Counted from the stretch's first letter, positions 17,058-26,121 are shown. The stretch: DNA of 64,000 nt from Mogibacterium kristiansenii (GCF_009695905.1 NZ_VUNA01000011.1:1-64000), one strand, 5' to 3'. Notes: generated from the letters alone by a model not told the origin. Made by a program: numbers and translations.

Positions 17058-17313
17058 TTCATACTCCTTTTTCTGTTCATACATAATTTATTATACATTA
17101 TATTAAGTCAATATATTCACATCTATGCTTTTCTATAGATATTTTTTATACTACAAGTTTCATTTCATGTATTTTTCTATCCAAAAACAAAAAAACCGGT
17201 CGTCTCCTTCAAGACAACCGATTCTCTCAACCTTAATAATTCTCTTTTTGAATCAAGCAAGCACACACTGGAAACTTGGGTGCATTTACACCTAAGTTCT
17301 CAGTATAAAAATC
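17058..17313 (-). promoter_or_regulatory. Leader/intergenic region of the glycan operon with terminator-like hairpin
   Basis: No gene is seen. On the minus strand a stem (17197-17205 with 17212-17220, one mismatch) is followed by a run of seven T, a textbook terminator, about 130 bp before the GatZ-like start. Upstream on the same strand a second imperfect hairpin (AACTTAGGTG with CACCCAAGTT) lies near 17269-17295. This could be an attenuator for the operon, a small RNA with its own terminator, or a second terminator for the fic gene. Confidence 0.4.
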
Positions 17314-17344
17314 GCGGAGCCCACACCCTCTCGGTGGACTCCGC
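17314..17344 (-). terminator. Terminator of the fic gene (copy A of a duplicated terminator)
   Basis: GCGGAGTCCACC pairs with GGTGTGGGCTCCGC on the minus strand, followed by GATTTTTATA. The stem and about 20 bp beside it recur at 18412-18460 with few differences. Confidence 0.85.
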
Positions 17345-17386
17345 ATTCATTTACTTTCTTTAACGTATAGTTTTTCCAATACTTCA

Positions 17387-18277
17387 CTAGTACTCAATTC
17401 GGAAATAATCGAGGTTCGCCTTATATCGATCCTGCGCTGTCAAGCAGGTATCCGTCAGATAGCCTTGCAAATTATCCCATTCCTTGAGTCCACGGTAATA
17501 ATACAATTTCAAATCCTCTTCAATGATGAATGGAACTATGTTGTATTTCAAACATTCTTTGAACATGATTAGACGGCCGACTCGCCCATTTCCATCTTGA
17601 AAGGGGTGAATCCGTTCGAACCGTACGTGAAAATCCAGAATATCCTCTAAAGACTTCATCTTTTTGCCGTTATACTCGGATATCAATTCCTTCATCCGCT
17701 CTGCAACTTCCTCCGGCAGAGCCGTATCCATCCCCCCTACTTCATTCGGCACCTTCTTGTAATCGCCCACGTTAAACCACTCCATTCGAGAATCGCTGGT
17801 ACCATTTTTCAATGTCCGATGTAATTCTTTAATGAACCGTTCTGTCAAAGATGCTTTTGCATGGTCGATAATCATATCAATGCAGCGGAAATGATTTGCC
17901 GTTTCAATCACATCGTCTACGTTCAGTACTTCTTTCTCTACACCGACTGTATTCGTCTCAAAAATGTATCGGGTCTGATCATGAGTGAGACGACTCCCCT
18001 CCATATGATTGGAGTTATATGTCAAGTCAATCTGCGTTTTATGGTAGATTCCGCCGGAATATTTTCGTGCTTTTTCGTTTCGAAGTATATCTAACAAATC
18101 ATTCTTCTGTACAGTTTTCTTATTGGAACGTTCCGGCTTTTCTGCATTTTCCGGGATATTCCATGTCTTTCCGGAGCGAAATGCACCCACTACACGTCCC
18201 TTCGCACAGTAATTTCGTACGCTCCGATCGGACACCTTCCATTTCTCTGCAATTTCTGAAACCGAAAGATACTTCAT
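17387..18277 (-). CDS. Fic family protein with N-terminal HTH and inhibitory motif
   Basis: Fic proteins transfer AMP or other groups to target proteins. This 296-residue protein starts with a MerR/excisionase-like helix-turn-helix (about 1-45). It then has an inhibitory helix SNHMEG, matching [S/T]xxxE[G/N], before the Fic core with HPFQDGNGRVGR carrying the catalytic His. It is therefore a self-inhibited class II type. The ATG at 18277 has AGGAGG upstream. No antitoxin partner gene is adjacent. The gene sits between two near-identical terminators, which suggests insertion or local duplication. Confidence 0.88.
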   Translation of the reverse strand: MKYLSVSEIAEKWKVSDRSVRNYCAKGRVVGAFRSGKTWNIPENAEKPERSNKKTVQKNDLLDILRNEKARKYSGGIYHKTQIDLTYNSNHMEGSRLTHDQTRYIFETNTVGVEKEVLNVDDVIETANHFRCIDMIIDHAKASLTERFIKELHRTLKNGTSDSRMEWFNVGDYKKVPNEVGGMDTALPEEVAERMKELISEYNGKKMKSLEDILDFHVRFERIHPFQDGNGRVGRLIMFKECLKYNIVPFIIEEDLKLYYYRGLKEWDNLQGYLTDTCLTAQDRYKANLDYFRIEY

Positions 18278-18411
18278 TCGTTCACCTCCTACCATTTTGC
18301 AACTTAAATGGGATGTGGTTTAGTATATCATGCGTTCGGCAAAAAATCTATCCATAGCGGCAACCAAGCAAATACTTTTTGCCGATTAAATACAACTGCA
18401 TCTAAAACAAA

Positions 18412-18440
18412 CGGAGCCCACACCCCCTCGGTGGACTCCG
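18412..18440 (-). terminator. Terminator of the alanine symporter gene (copy B)
   Basis: CGGAGTCCACC pairs with GGTGTGGGCTCCG on the minus strand, followed by a weak T/A tract. It is nearly identical to the hairpin at 17314-17344, including flanking bases. Confidence 0.8.
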
Positions 18441-18479
18441 CATACATTTAATTTCTTTTACAATACTATTCTCAATCGA

Positions 18480-20009
18480 CTATTTTTCAAGCTTGTATCC
18501 CAGCGCTTCGTTCTCATAATCCCCGCGCTTTCTCTTCAGCTCCGCATAGCCGTCCCAGACACCTTCCTCGTCTTCGATGCCCACGGTTTTCGGATCGAAA
18601 ATCGGATCCAGTCCCAGATCCTTCTGCTTCTTGAAGTCCTTCACAATCCGCAGCACCATTGGCGTCATGCACAGCACCGCAAAAGTGTTGATCCAAAGCA
18701 TGCAGCCCACACCGATATCGCCCATCGGCCAGATGATGGTTCCGTCAATCAGCACGCCGGACAGGACGAACAGCAGGTAGAGGATTCGGATGAAGGCAAC
18801 CACTCTTTTGTCCGCCTTGAACAGGTAGCGGCACACCGACTCCAGCTGCACGCCGTAGGACAGCATGGTGGTGTAGATGAATACCGTAATCATGATGGCC
18901 AGGATAATCACGCCGAACTGTCCGGCGATGGTCTTGATGGCCTCCTGCATGTAGGATACACCGTATTCCACGCCCGGTGCGAAAGATACTAAAGTCTTTG
19001 CAGTCGCGCCTCCGTCCGCGGAAACGTTGTATGTGCCCGCACAGAGGATGGACAGGCCCGTGCAGGTGCACACCAGAATGGTATCCACGTAGACGGACAG
19101 TCCCTGCACCAGACCCTGCTTCACCGGATGAGAGGTGTTGGTGGTGGAGGAAATAATTGGGCTCATGCCGTTGCCTGCATCGTTGGAGAAGAAGCCGCGC
19201 TTAATCCCCCAGGATACGCAGGCGCCCATGATTCCGCCGTAGATGGAATGTCTTCCGAATGCTCCGGTAAAAATATCGGCGAACATCCCCGGTATCCGGC
19301 CCGCATTCAACGCCATGACGGCGATGGTAATCAATAAGTAGATGGCACACATTGCCGGTGCAATCAGCTCCGCAACCTGGCCCACGCGCTTTACGCCGCC
19401 CATGGTGACGATTCCCACCAGAAGCACCAGTCCCACACCGGTGACGATGGCAGGAATTCCGAAGGCGTTGCTCATAGCTGTTGCCGCCGTCTGCGTCTGC
19501 ATAGATGGCAGCAGGAATCCCGGTCCGATAAATACCGCAATGCAGAACAGCACCGCGATGATTTTACCCACTTTTTTATTCTTAAAACCCTTTTCCATAT
19601 AATAGTACGGACCGCCGGTCAGTTCTCCCAGGTTCTTGGTCTTGTAGGCCTGACCCAGAATGCACTCCACCATTCCGGTGGATGCTCCCAGCAGTGCCGC
19701 CATCCACATCCAGAAGAGGGCTCCCGGTCCCCCCATGAAAATTGCGGTGGCCGTTCCGGCGATATTTCCGGTTCCCACTCGTCCCCCGACGGTAGTGGCC
19801 AGCGCCTGGAATGCACTCAATCCTTTGGCTTCGCCCAGCTCATCCGATTCCTTTTCGAACATATAGTGAAACATGGACGGAAGTCCGGTGAACTGCAATC
19901 CCTTCAGGCGAAGGGTAAACCAGATGGCCGCGCCTCCCAGGAAAAACAGACACGCCGGATGCCAGACGATGTCATTCACGACAGTTATAATTTTTGTAAA
20001 TAATTCCAT
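18480..20009 (-). CDS. Alanine/glycine:cation symporter (AGCS family)
   Basis: A 509-residue membrane protein with about ten to eleven transmembrane segments. Family blocks include TTVGGRVGTGNIAGTATAI and GGPYYYMEKG near the N-terminal third. AGCS transporters import alanine or glycine with Na+ or H+. It is a single gene with its own terminators on both sides. Regulation is not visible. Confidence 0.9.
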   Translation of the reverse strand: MELFTKIITVVNDIVWHPACLFFLGGAAIWFTLRLKGLQFTGLPSMFHYMFEKESDELGEAKGLSAFQALATTVGGRVGTGNIAGTATAIFMGGPGALFWMWMAALLGASTGMVECILGQAYKTKNLGELTGGPYYYMEKGFKNKKVGKIIAVLFCIAVFIGPGFLLPSMQTQTAATAMSNAFGIPAIVTGVGLVLLVGIVTMGGVKRVGQVAELIAPAMCAIYLLITIAVMALNAGRIPGMFADIFTGAFGRHSIYGGIMGACVSWGIKRGFFSNDAGNGMSPIISSTTNTSHPVKQGLVQGLSVYVDTILVCTCTGLSILCAGTYNVSADGGATAKTLVSFAPGVEYGVSYMQEAIKTIAGQFGVIILAIMITVFIYTTMLSYGVQLESVCRYLFKADKRVVAFIRILYLLFVLSGVLIDGTIIWPMGDIGVGCMLWINTFAVLCMTPMVLRIVKDFKKQKDLGLDPIFDPKTVGIEDEEGVWDGYAELKRKRGDYENEALGYKLEK

Positions 20010-20082
20010 AATTTCGCATTCTCCTTTGTTACATCTGCACTATTTTAGCATAAGAGGACGGATAGAGAAAATTAAAAAAGAA

Positions 20083-20119
20083 TATACGCAGTTATAAGGA
20101 AAACCTATAACTGCGTATA
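20083..20119. terminator. Bidirectional hairpin overlapping the yfhO-like stop region
   Basis: TATACGCAGTTATA (from 20083) pairs with TATAACTGCGTATA (to 20119) with a small bulge, flanked by A-rich sequence on the left and T-rich sequence on the right. It terminates the YfhO-like gene on the minus strand. Confidence 0.85.
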
Positions 20120-20125
20120 CTCTTT

Positions 20126-22831
20126 TTACAATCGTATTTGCGTTTCGTGTTCCGCTGATTTCGACCTGCGCTTTATTCGAATGACTTGATAAATTAATAT
20201 GCCAGAAATAGTCATCAATGATGTCAGTATTCCGGCACGGAGCCACGGTGTCGAATACTTTAATTGAATATGATGCTTTCCCGGGGTCAGCGGAATCGCC
20301 ATATACATTCCGTTTGCTTTTACTATTGAAGTTTTCTCTCCGTCCACTTTCGCAGACCACCCCGTTGAATACGGAATCGAAAGGAACAGAACCTCGTTTT
20401 CGGAACATTCAACCGATCCGGAAACAGTATCATTTCCGATTGAAATGTTCCTGCATGGTGTGAGTTTTGAAATATCCTCCATGTATTTTGCGGTATCGTT
20501 TTCATATACACTGATGCTTTTATACGTATATTCCGCCGGCTTTGCGAATACAATTTTAATGGAATCGTATCCTTCCTCACTTTTCCCCAAATAATAGGTC
20601 ACGCCATCCCTTGGTGCATACCAGAAAGAATACGGTGACTGTTCGGTTGATTTCTTTTCATAATCCGAAATGCGAAGATCTCCTTTCTTTTGTCCGCGGC
20701 ACCAAATGTCTGAACTCGTTCCAAAGATAAGCGAACACATGGATTTATCGGCTTCCTTTATCTTCAACCCATTCAGCCACAGATACAACTCCCCTTTCAT
20801 CGGCTTTTTAAAGTGCAATATCAGTGCACCTTTTTCTTTCTTCACCGATATTCTCTTTTGCGTTAAGTCCACATCCTTCGTTTCCACTTTGTACGGAAGG
20901 GCGGTCATTCGTTTCTTTGGTTTTATCGTTTTGATGTTATGGATTTTTGCATCCGTCATGACCCCTTGCAGCATCGCTTCTTGGCGGTTCAGCGGGTTCA
21001 TCTTTAGGGCATCTTTCCTCAATATGCTATTCTTATATAAGAAAGCACTGCCTAAATAATGTGTATTCCCATACAATCCATCTTCAATTTTCTTATATCC
21101 GACCGGCACTTCTTCGTTATCCGGCGAATTCGTCGTGTAGTATTTCACAGCTGCTAGGTCCAGCAATGCTCGTCGTCCATCCAATCCACGCAATTCACAA
21201 TTCATTGCCAGGGTGTTCAATTGCAGATCTGTGCAATAACGCTGGAAGCTCTTATCCATGATGCTCCACCAAAAAGTGGTTCCTCGCACTTGATTGGCAC
21301 ACTCTATATTCAGATTCGTTTCCCGTTTCTCCACCCGATAGAATTCTTTCTGATTTGCAGAACCTCTAACCTTTGAAATAGACGGCGTCGTATAATACGC
21401 ATTTAAATCATCTACACTCATAAACTCCTTAATATAATTTCCATATGCCGGTGAGCAAATTACGCAAATGCCAACGATTACGGACAGAATCGTTACTTCT
21501 CCAAGAATCAGGTTTCCATGTGCTTTGAAAAGCGGTACTGTATTTACTGCCCACAAAACGAGCACCGTTAGAAGAAGCAGTACGTCATACGAATACCCGT
21601 CGGATGAATTTCCACCTATAGAATGAGCGATGCACATATAGATGGTGACCATCATCGTCAAAACAATTAACTGTTTCTTTTCTAATTTGCACAGCTTATC
21701 TACAAGTCCCACATATACCATTGCAACAGCCAGAGCAAATGGATAACTCCACCGATTTGCTGCATAAGCAAAACCGTTTAAAACACGACCACATAATGGG
21801 ATGCACATAATGAGCAAGCTGCTCACGGTGGCAATTTTCATGATTTTCCATTGATTTCCTTTTTGCATTATTAGGAGAAACAAGCATATCAATCCAAGGG
21901 GAATTCCGTCTATAACGGTTAGATAAGCAAACATACCATGGAATTTTCCCAAATGAACAAACAGCTGCTTATAAAAATTCATCGGATACAGAAACGGTGA
22001 TTCGATATATCCGGTGGTCAATCCGATTCTATAATTATTTAAAAATGCATGTACTGTCGGAAATAGGACAACTCCGGATAACAATCCCCCCACCAAATAG
22101 GCTGCACATACATTTTTGCAGATTTGAATGTTCTCGCTGACCGTACTTTTCTTACACAGCAACCGGATACACAGGTACACCATGCTTAGAATCACATTGC
22201 TGTAAAAGAAATAATAATTGGTTAAGAACGAATAGAATGTAACCGCAGCCAACGGGGCCTTCCGATTCTCCTTCATCAGTACCTCAATCGACCATAGTAT
22301 TACCGGAAAAAGATAACACCCATGCATGAAATTCGGAAAGTAGAAAAAATATTCAATATTAAAAAAGGAGTACAGCAATCCACCCATGGCGGTTCGCCAT
22401 CCATCCGTCTTCCTTATATAATTTGAATACAGACAAAAGGCTTCCCCGGAAAGGAAAACCTTTATCCATATCATCAGCTTATAACTTCTTGTCAATCGAT
22501 TGGGAAACAGAGCGACGGAAATCCAACAGATCGGATCCAGGAAATCATAGGCATTCAAGGTTGTCAACGGATCTGCCCCTTGCCCCAAGGTATAACAGAA
22601 ATGAGGTATCTGAAATAGCGTCCCATTTGCAATGCCATTCACAATCTTATGCTGATATTCTCGAATGTACTGCAGTGCTGCATAATGCTGACCCAATCCA
22701 TCCGTATTCTGTGCGTAAGATATTTTTCCACTGCTAAAATACGAATCCATCACAAAGATTGGAATGATTAACAGCACTGCATACAGAATGTACGATTTGT
22801 ATTTCTCCCACCACGATGCTCTTATGTTCAA
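20126..22831 (-). CDS. YfhO-like GT-C membrane glycosyltransferase
   Basis: A 901-residue integral membrane protein. The N-terminal ~470 residues carry many hydrophobic segments, followed by a large extracytoplasmic domain and a final membrane segment before a basic tail. This is the YfhO arrangement. In Bacillus subtilis YfhO transfers sugar from a lipid carrier to lipoteichoic acid, working with the GT2 protein CsbB. Here the GT2 partner lies directly upstream and overlaps by 4 bp (ATGA), so they form a two-gene operon. The sugar and acceptor are unknown. Confidence 0.82.
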   Translation of the reverse strand: MNIRASWWEKYKSYILYAVLLIIPIFVMDSYFSSGKISYAQNTDGLGQHYAALQYIREYQHKIVNGIANGTLFQIPHFCYTLGQGADPLTTLNAYDFLDPICWISVALFPNRLTRSYKLMIWIKVFLSGEAFCLYSNYIRKTDGWRTAMGGLLYSFFNIEYFFYFPNFMHGCYLFPVILWSIEVLMKENRKAPLAAVTFYSFLTNYYFFYSNVILSMVYLCIRLLCKKSTVSENIQICKNVCAAYLVGGLLSGVVLFPTVHAFLNNYRIGLTTGYIESPFLYPMNFYKQLFVHLGKFHGMFAYLTVIDGIPLGLICLFLLIMQKGNQWKIMKIATVSSLLIMCIPLCGRVLNGFAYAANRWSYPFALAVAMVYVGLVDKLCKLEKKQLIVLTMMVTIYMCIAHSIGGNSSDGYSYDVLLLLTVLVLWAVNTVPLFKAHGNLILGEVTILSVIVGICVICSPAYGNYIKEFMSVDDLNAYYTTPSISKVRGSANQKEFYRVEKRETNLNIECANQVRGTTFWWSIMDKSFQRYCTDLQLNTLAMNCELRGLDGRRALLDLAAVKYYTTNSPDNEEVPVGYKKIEDGLYGNTHYLGSAFLYKNSILRKDALKMNPLNRQEAMLQGVMTDAKIHNIKTIKPKKRMTALPYKVETKDVDLTQKRISVKKEKGALILHFKKPMKGELYLWLNGLKIKEADKSMCSLIFGTSSDIWCRGQKKGDLRISDYEKKSTEQSPYSFWYAPRDGVTYYLGKSEEGYDSIKIVFAKPAEYTYKSISVYENDTAKYMEDISKLTPCRNISIGNDTVSGSVECSENEVLFLSIPYSTGWSAKVDGEKTSIVKANGMYMAIPLTPGKHHIQLKYSTPWLRAGILTSLMTISGILIYQVIRIKRRSKSAEHETQIRL

Positions 22832-23781
22832 TTTCTCTCATTCCTTTTCGTCAATTCAGTATATCGCTCCTGACAGCGAATCAAGTCCTTCTCAAAATCC
22901 TGGCGATCTTTCTTCCGCAATGTATGTAATATTATTCCGGAAAAAAAAGACTGCAGTCCCGCAATAACCGTAAATCCGCATACGATTAAAGTAGGAAAAT
23001 TCGGCACAAGCCCCGTCTTCCGGTAATTAATGAATATCGGGATAAAAAACACGGCCGCCAACAAAAACAATACCAGCGCAATCCCGCTAAAAAAGGCGCG
23101 CGGTTTATACGTTTCGAATAGGCTCACAATTGTCCGAATCACCTTTGCACCGTCCGAAAATGTATTCAATTTCGATGAACTTCCATCCGGTCGGTCTCGG
23201 TATTCCACGACAACGTTTGCCACGTTCATATTCTTGTCAATCGCGTGAATGCTCATTTCCGTTTCAATCTCGAACCCCTTGGATAAAACCGGAAACGTTT
23301 TTACGAACTGATAACTGAACGCACGATATCCGGTCATGATATCTCGGATGTTGCTTTTGAACAGTTTATTGATGCTTTTTCGGACCAATGCATTTCCAAA
23401 ATTGTGGAAATGCCGTTTGTTTTCATCGAAATATGTAGATGAAAGCCGATCTCCCACCACCATATCGGCCTGATCTTCCAATACCCGCTTCACCATTTCA
23501 ATGGCAGCCTCCGCCGGATAGGTATCATCTCCATCCGCCATAATATAACACTCTGCATCCACTTCCCGAAACATCCGACGAATCACATTTCCCTTGCCTT
23601 GAAGGGTTTCCTTACGCACAATGGCACCGGCATCACGAGCCACTGCTGCCGTCCGATCATTCGAATTGTTGTCGTATACATATACTGCTGCATCCGGCAG
23701 CGTTTTCTTGAAATCCGTTACCACCTTTCTGATGGTTCTTTCTTCATTGAAACAGGGTATCAGCACCGCAATTCGATCCAT
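22828..23781 (-). CDS. GT2 polyprenyl-phosphate glycosyltransferase (CsbB-like)
   Basis: A 317-residue family 2 glycosyltransferase. It starts with VLIPCFNEE, has the donor/metal motif DGDDTYP (about 83-89), and ends with two membrane helices at about 232-255 and 263-290. Such proteins load a sugar onto undecaprenyl phosphate on the inner membrane face. The overlapping YfhO-like gene supplies the outer-face transferase; a GtcA-type flippase is not seen nearby. No strong promoter could be placed. Confidence 0.85.
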   Translation of the reverse strand: MDRIAVLIPCFNEERTIRKVVTDFKKTLPDAAVYVYDNNSNDRTAAVARDAGAIVRKETLQGKGNVIRRMFREVDAECYIMADGDDTYPAEAAIEMVKRVLEDQADMVVGDRLSSTYFDENKRHFHNFGNALVRKSINKLFKSNIRDIMTGYRAFSYQFVKTFPVLSKGFEIETEMSIHAIDKNMNVANVVVEYRDRPDGSSSKLNTFSDGAKVIRTIVSLFETYKPRAFFSGIALVLFLLAAVFFIPIFINYRKTGLVPNFPTLIVCGFTVIAGLQSFFSGIILHTLRKKDRQDFEKDLIRCQERYTELTKRNERN

Positions 23782-24018
23782 ATATTTACTCCTAATTTAG
23801 CTTATCCAATTTATTTTACCCTTCCTTATTGGAATTTGTCAAGGCACTAATTCCATCCCATTAATATAAGTTGAATATTAAGAAATCTTAAGACTTTTTG
23901 CAGCAAATCTTTGGTACAATGCAGACAGAGCCAAGCATGAGCGTGAAATGAGGTGATACCCGATGCAGAAGTTGGATTCCATTCGTTAAAGCAACATTTT
24001 CAAGAAAGGAACAAAGAG

Positions 24019-24395
24019 ATGTGTACACATCGCAACGGACTTCGAACTCTCACCGGAATACTCTGCATTGTCGTGACTATTTTTATCTTCACTTCTTTTG
24101 CAAATGCGGACGATGAGGTTCAATATAAATCCTACGATTTAAAGGGCTATACCGGATCTATCGAAGTCGATCAATCCGTTCGGGATAAAATCCAAGATAA
24201 GGCGATAAAAGAAATTGCCGGGGAGACGAAATCGAAAACGAAGGATCCTTCGTTCGGGTGTACGATGTGGGGACGCAGGAAGAATCGGCCTCGTTCCTCT
24301 CGGAACATAAGGGAATCCTCGCAACGATTGGAATCGCCGTTTTGCTTATACTACTGTGGCTGCTGTATGAAAGGAAAAAACGGAGAACTGCATGA
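24019..24395 (+). pseudogene. Frameshifted exported, membrane-anchored small protein
   Basis: From the ATG at 24019 (AGGA upstream) the frame encodes a clear signal peptide ending FANA, then a short charged segment. At a GGGG run (24220-24223) the reading changes: the minus-one frame continues sensibly as GDEIENEGSFVRVYDVG and ends with a hydrophobic helix (GILATIGIAVLLILLWLL) and basic tail YERKKRRTA before TGA at 24393-24395. One extra G would restore a protein of about 126 residues with signal peptide and C-terminal anchor. It may be a pseudogene, a phase-variable gene or a sequencing error. No family is recognised. Confidence 0.7.
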
Positions 24396-24467
24396 TGGAA
24401 GCGGACTGGCGGCAATTTGGAATGTTTATTTCATAATCGGATTTTTCTAAAAGGTGGAATCAGATTG

Positions 24468-24507
24468 TACATGCCCTGATATTACGCTCGTAATATCAGG
24501 GCATGTA
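24468..24507. terminator. Perfect 19-bp inverted repeat (40-bp palindrome)
   Basis: The arms TACATGCCCTGATATTACG and its exact reverse complement are separated by only CT. No T run follows on the plus strand, so it is an atypical terminator for the frameshifted gene; a protein-binding or cruciform site is also possible. Confidence 0.6.
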
Positions 24508-24560
24508 GTGCTCAATTTGTTATTGTAATTTTATGCCCATTTCAATGCAGGAGATAGAAT

Positions 24561-25253
24561 ATGTCTTTCGAAAATCGAATTGCTATCGTCTCACGGGATT
24601 TCGCTTTTGCAAACAGTTTGAAAGAATTCCTGCAGAAGGAGAAACTCATCAATGATGTTATTGTCAAAGGCTCTTTTTCTGATGCGTTCATTGAGAGCCC
24701 TACCGATTTAACAATTCTTGATTATGAAACTTTTGAATTAGAATGGCACGGTCAAATTTCTTTTTCAAATCAGTTTTATCATGGTAAATTTTTATTTCTT
24801 TTTTCATCAGAAGATATAGATAATCAAACATCAACTTCTCCGCGCCTTTTCTTTGATGAGGTTTTCTTTGATGACTTTCTGATAAAACCGATTAATTACC
24901 CAGAGCTGTTACTTCGAATTAAGCAGCTTCTGACTCATGAAGAACGTAAGGACATGCTTTGGTACGGAAATACATTATTGCATTTTTCCTTGGGAACGCT
25001 AACTACACCTAAAGGAACAATCGACCTTACTTCATATGAATCTAAAATTCTACACGCTTTTTTCGAACAGCCTCAATGCATTATATCTAGAGCAGAATCA
25101 CTGAACATTAATAACGCACAGAATTATGATGTTTCGGATCGGTCCATCGATGTTCGAATCTCTATTATTCGCAAAAAATTAATTGCCATCTCTTCAAATC
25201 TAAGCCTTCTTTCACGGAGAGGGTGTGGATATATTCTAACAATTTCTTCATAA
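24561..25253 (+). CDS. Orphan OmpR-like response regulator with degenerate receiver
   Basis: A 230-residue protein with a receiver-like N-terminal half and a C-terminal winged helix (about 130-228, ending RRGCGYIL). The receiver has a possible phospho-Asp in LTILDYE (near residue 54) and a Lys in IKPI, but the N-terminal acidic pair is reduced (VSRD). Phosphorylation may therefore be weak or absent. No sensor kinase is adjacent. Base composition is clearly more AT-rich than the neighbours, hinting at transfer. It ends in a strong terminator. Confidence 0.75.
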   Translation: MSFENRIAIVSRDFAFANSLKEFLQKEKLINDVIVKGSFSDAFIESPTDLTILDYETFELEWHGQISFSNQFYHGKFLFLFSSEDIDNQTSTSPRLFFDEVFFDDFLIKPINYPELLLRIKQLLTHEERKDMLWYGNTLLHFSLGTLTTPKGTIDLTSYESKILHAFFEQPQCIISRAESLNINNAQNYDVSDRSIDVRISIIRKKLIAISSNLSLLSRRGCGYILTISS

Positions 25254-25258
25254 CAAAA

Positions 25259-25288
25259 ATATCGGACAGCAACAGGACTGTCCGATAT
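25259..25288. terminator. Bidirectional terminator after the response regulator
   Basis: ATATCGGACAG (25259-25269) pairs with CTGTCCGATAT (25278-25288), followed by T residues; an A run lies on the left. It serves the two convergent genes. Confidence 0.9.
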
Positions 25289-25295
25289 TTTGTGT

Positions 25296-25559
25296 TTACC
25301 ACGGTTTTATCCACAAATACAGATTCGTCATTATTACCAAAAAGCAAGTGGCTCGTACGTATCCTTCAAACTTATTATTCTTTATTGATGCGACCACCAG
25401 GAACACAACTCCACACAAGGAGAGCAGCAACAGTAAATAAGTTACCGTTGTAGAAACTCTATCAACAGTTCCCATAAGTGAAATAACAGCAAATACAATA
25501 ACATAGATGTCTTCGAGCATACTGATACAGCGGACGATATTTTTCGAATACATTTTCAT
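25296..25559 (-). CDS. Small membrane protein of unknown function
   Basis: An 87-residue protein with three hydrophobic segments (roughly 14-30, 38-58 and 65-83) and charged turns. The ATG at 25559 has TTGGAG six bases upstream. I do not recognise a family. It is AT-rich like the neighbouring regulator and convergent with it; a link between them is only positional. Confidence 0.5.
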   Translation of the reverse strand: MKMYSKNIVRCISMLEDIYVIVFAVISLMGTVDRVSTTVTYLLLLLSLCGVVFLVVASIKNNKFEGYVRATCFLVIMTNLYLWIKPW

Positions 25560-25845
25560 AGGCTTCTCCAATCAATACTTTGCAATTTTTACATGAGCAT
25601 CTCTCATGCGTATTATACCAATAAAATGTTTCAGAATTATTACTCAAATTAACATTTTCTGAATTTGTTATTGAAATTTAGACGGAAGGATCTGAACAAA
25701 TGGTATGGTGACTGGTTGCCCAGCTTCTTTCTTGTATACGAGTTAATATGGCTCATTGAAAATTAGGTCACTCCAAGGCCATTGTGTTATCCTTTTTCTT
25801 CAATGCCAATTTGACAATTAGAATTATTTTAATATCATAAGTTCA

Positions 25846-26121
25846 ATATGCCTAGAATTTTTACATGACTTCACGCTAATTTTACATTTACTGCTGATTA
25901 GCGTGAATTGATTTCCGCTTTCTCCATGGAAGTTCCTCTGTACAAGTCACCCTTTTGAAAACAGTTCACGCTTTTTGAAGCAAATTCCTTTTTCAGCGTG
26001 AACAATAGTCATCAGCCGGTCGCTTCAAAATTAGATTTTCGCAATTCCGGCGAATTTCGTTCACGCTAATTCTTATTTTTGTGTCAAACAGCGTGAATCG
26101 CCCTCGAAATTCTAGGCATAT
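25846..26121 (-). repeat. 276-bp multi-hairpin element with 15-bp terminal inverted repeats (copy 1)
   Basis: The element is bounded by ATATGCCTAGAATTT and its perfect inverse. Inside are three 40-nt modules, each TTCACGCT ... AGCGTGAA, at 25869-25908, 25964-26003 and 26059-26098. They are exactly 95 bp apart, and the outer two lie exactly 23 nt from each end. It has no open frame of note. Copy 2 at 49922-50206 is in the opposite orientation and shares ends, stems and spacer blocks but not loop sequences. No target-site duplication was seen. It may be a miniature mobile element or a structured regulatory or binding site. Confidence 0.92.

Noticed and set aside
23940-23947. Third copy of the multi-hairpin element
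   Set aside because: Only one AGCGTGAA is found, with no partner arm at 40 nt and no terminal repeat.
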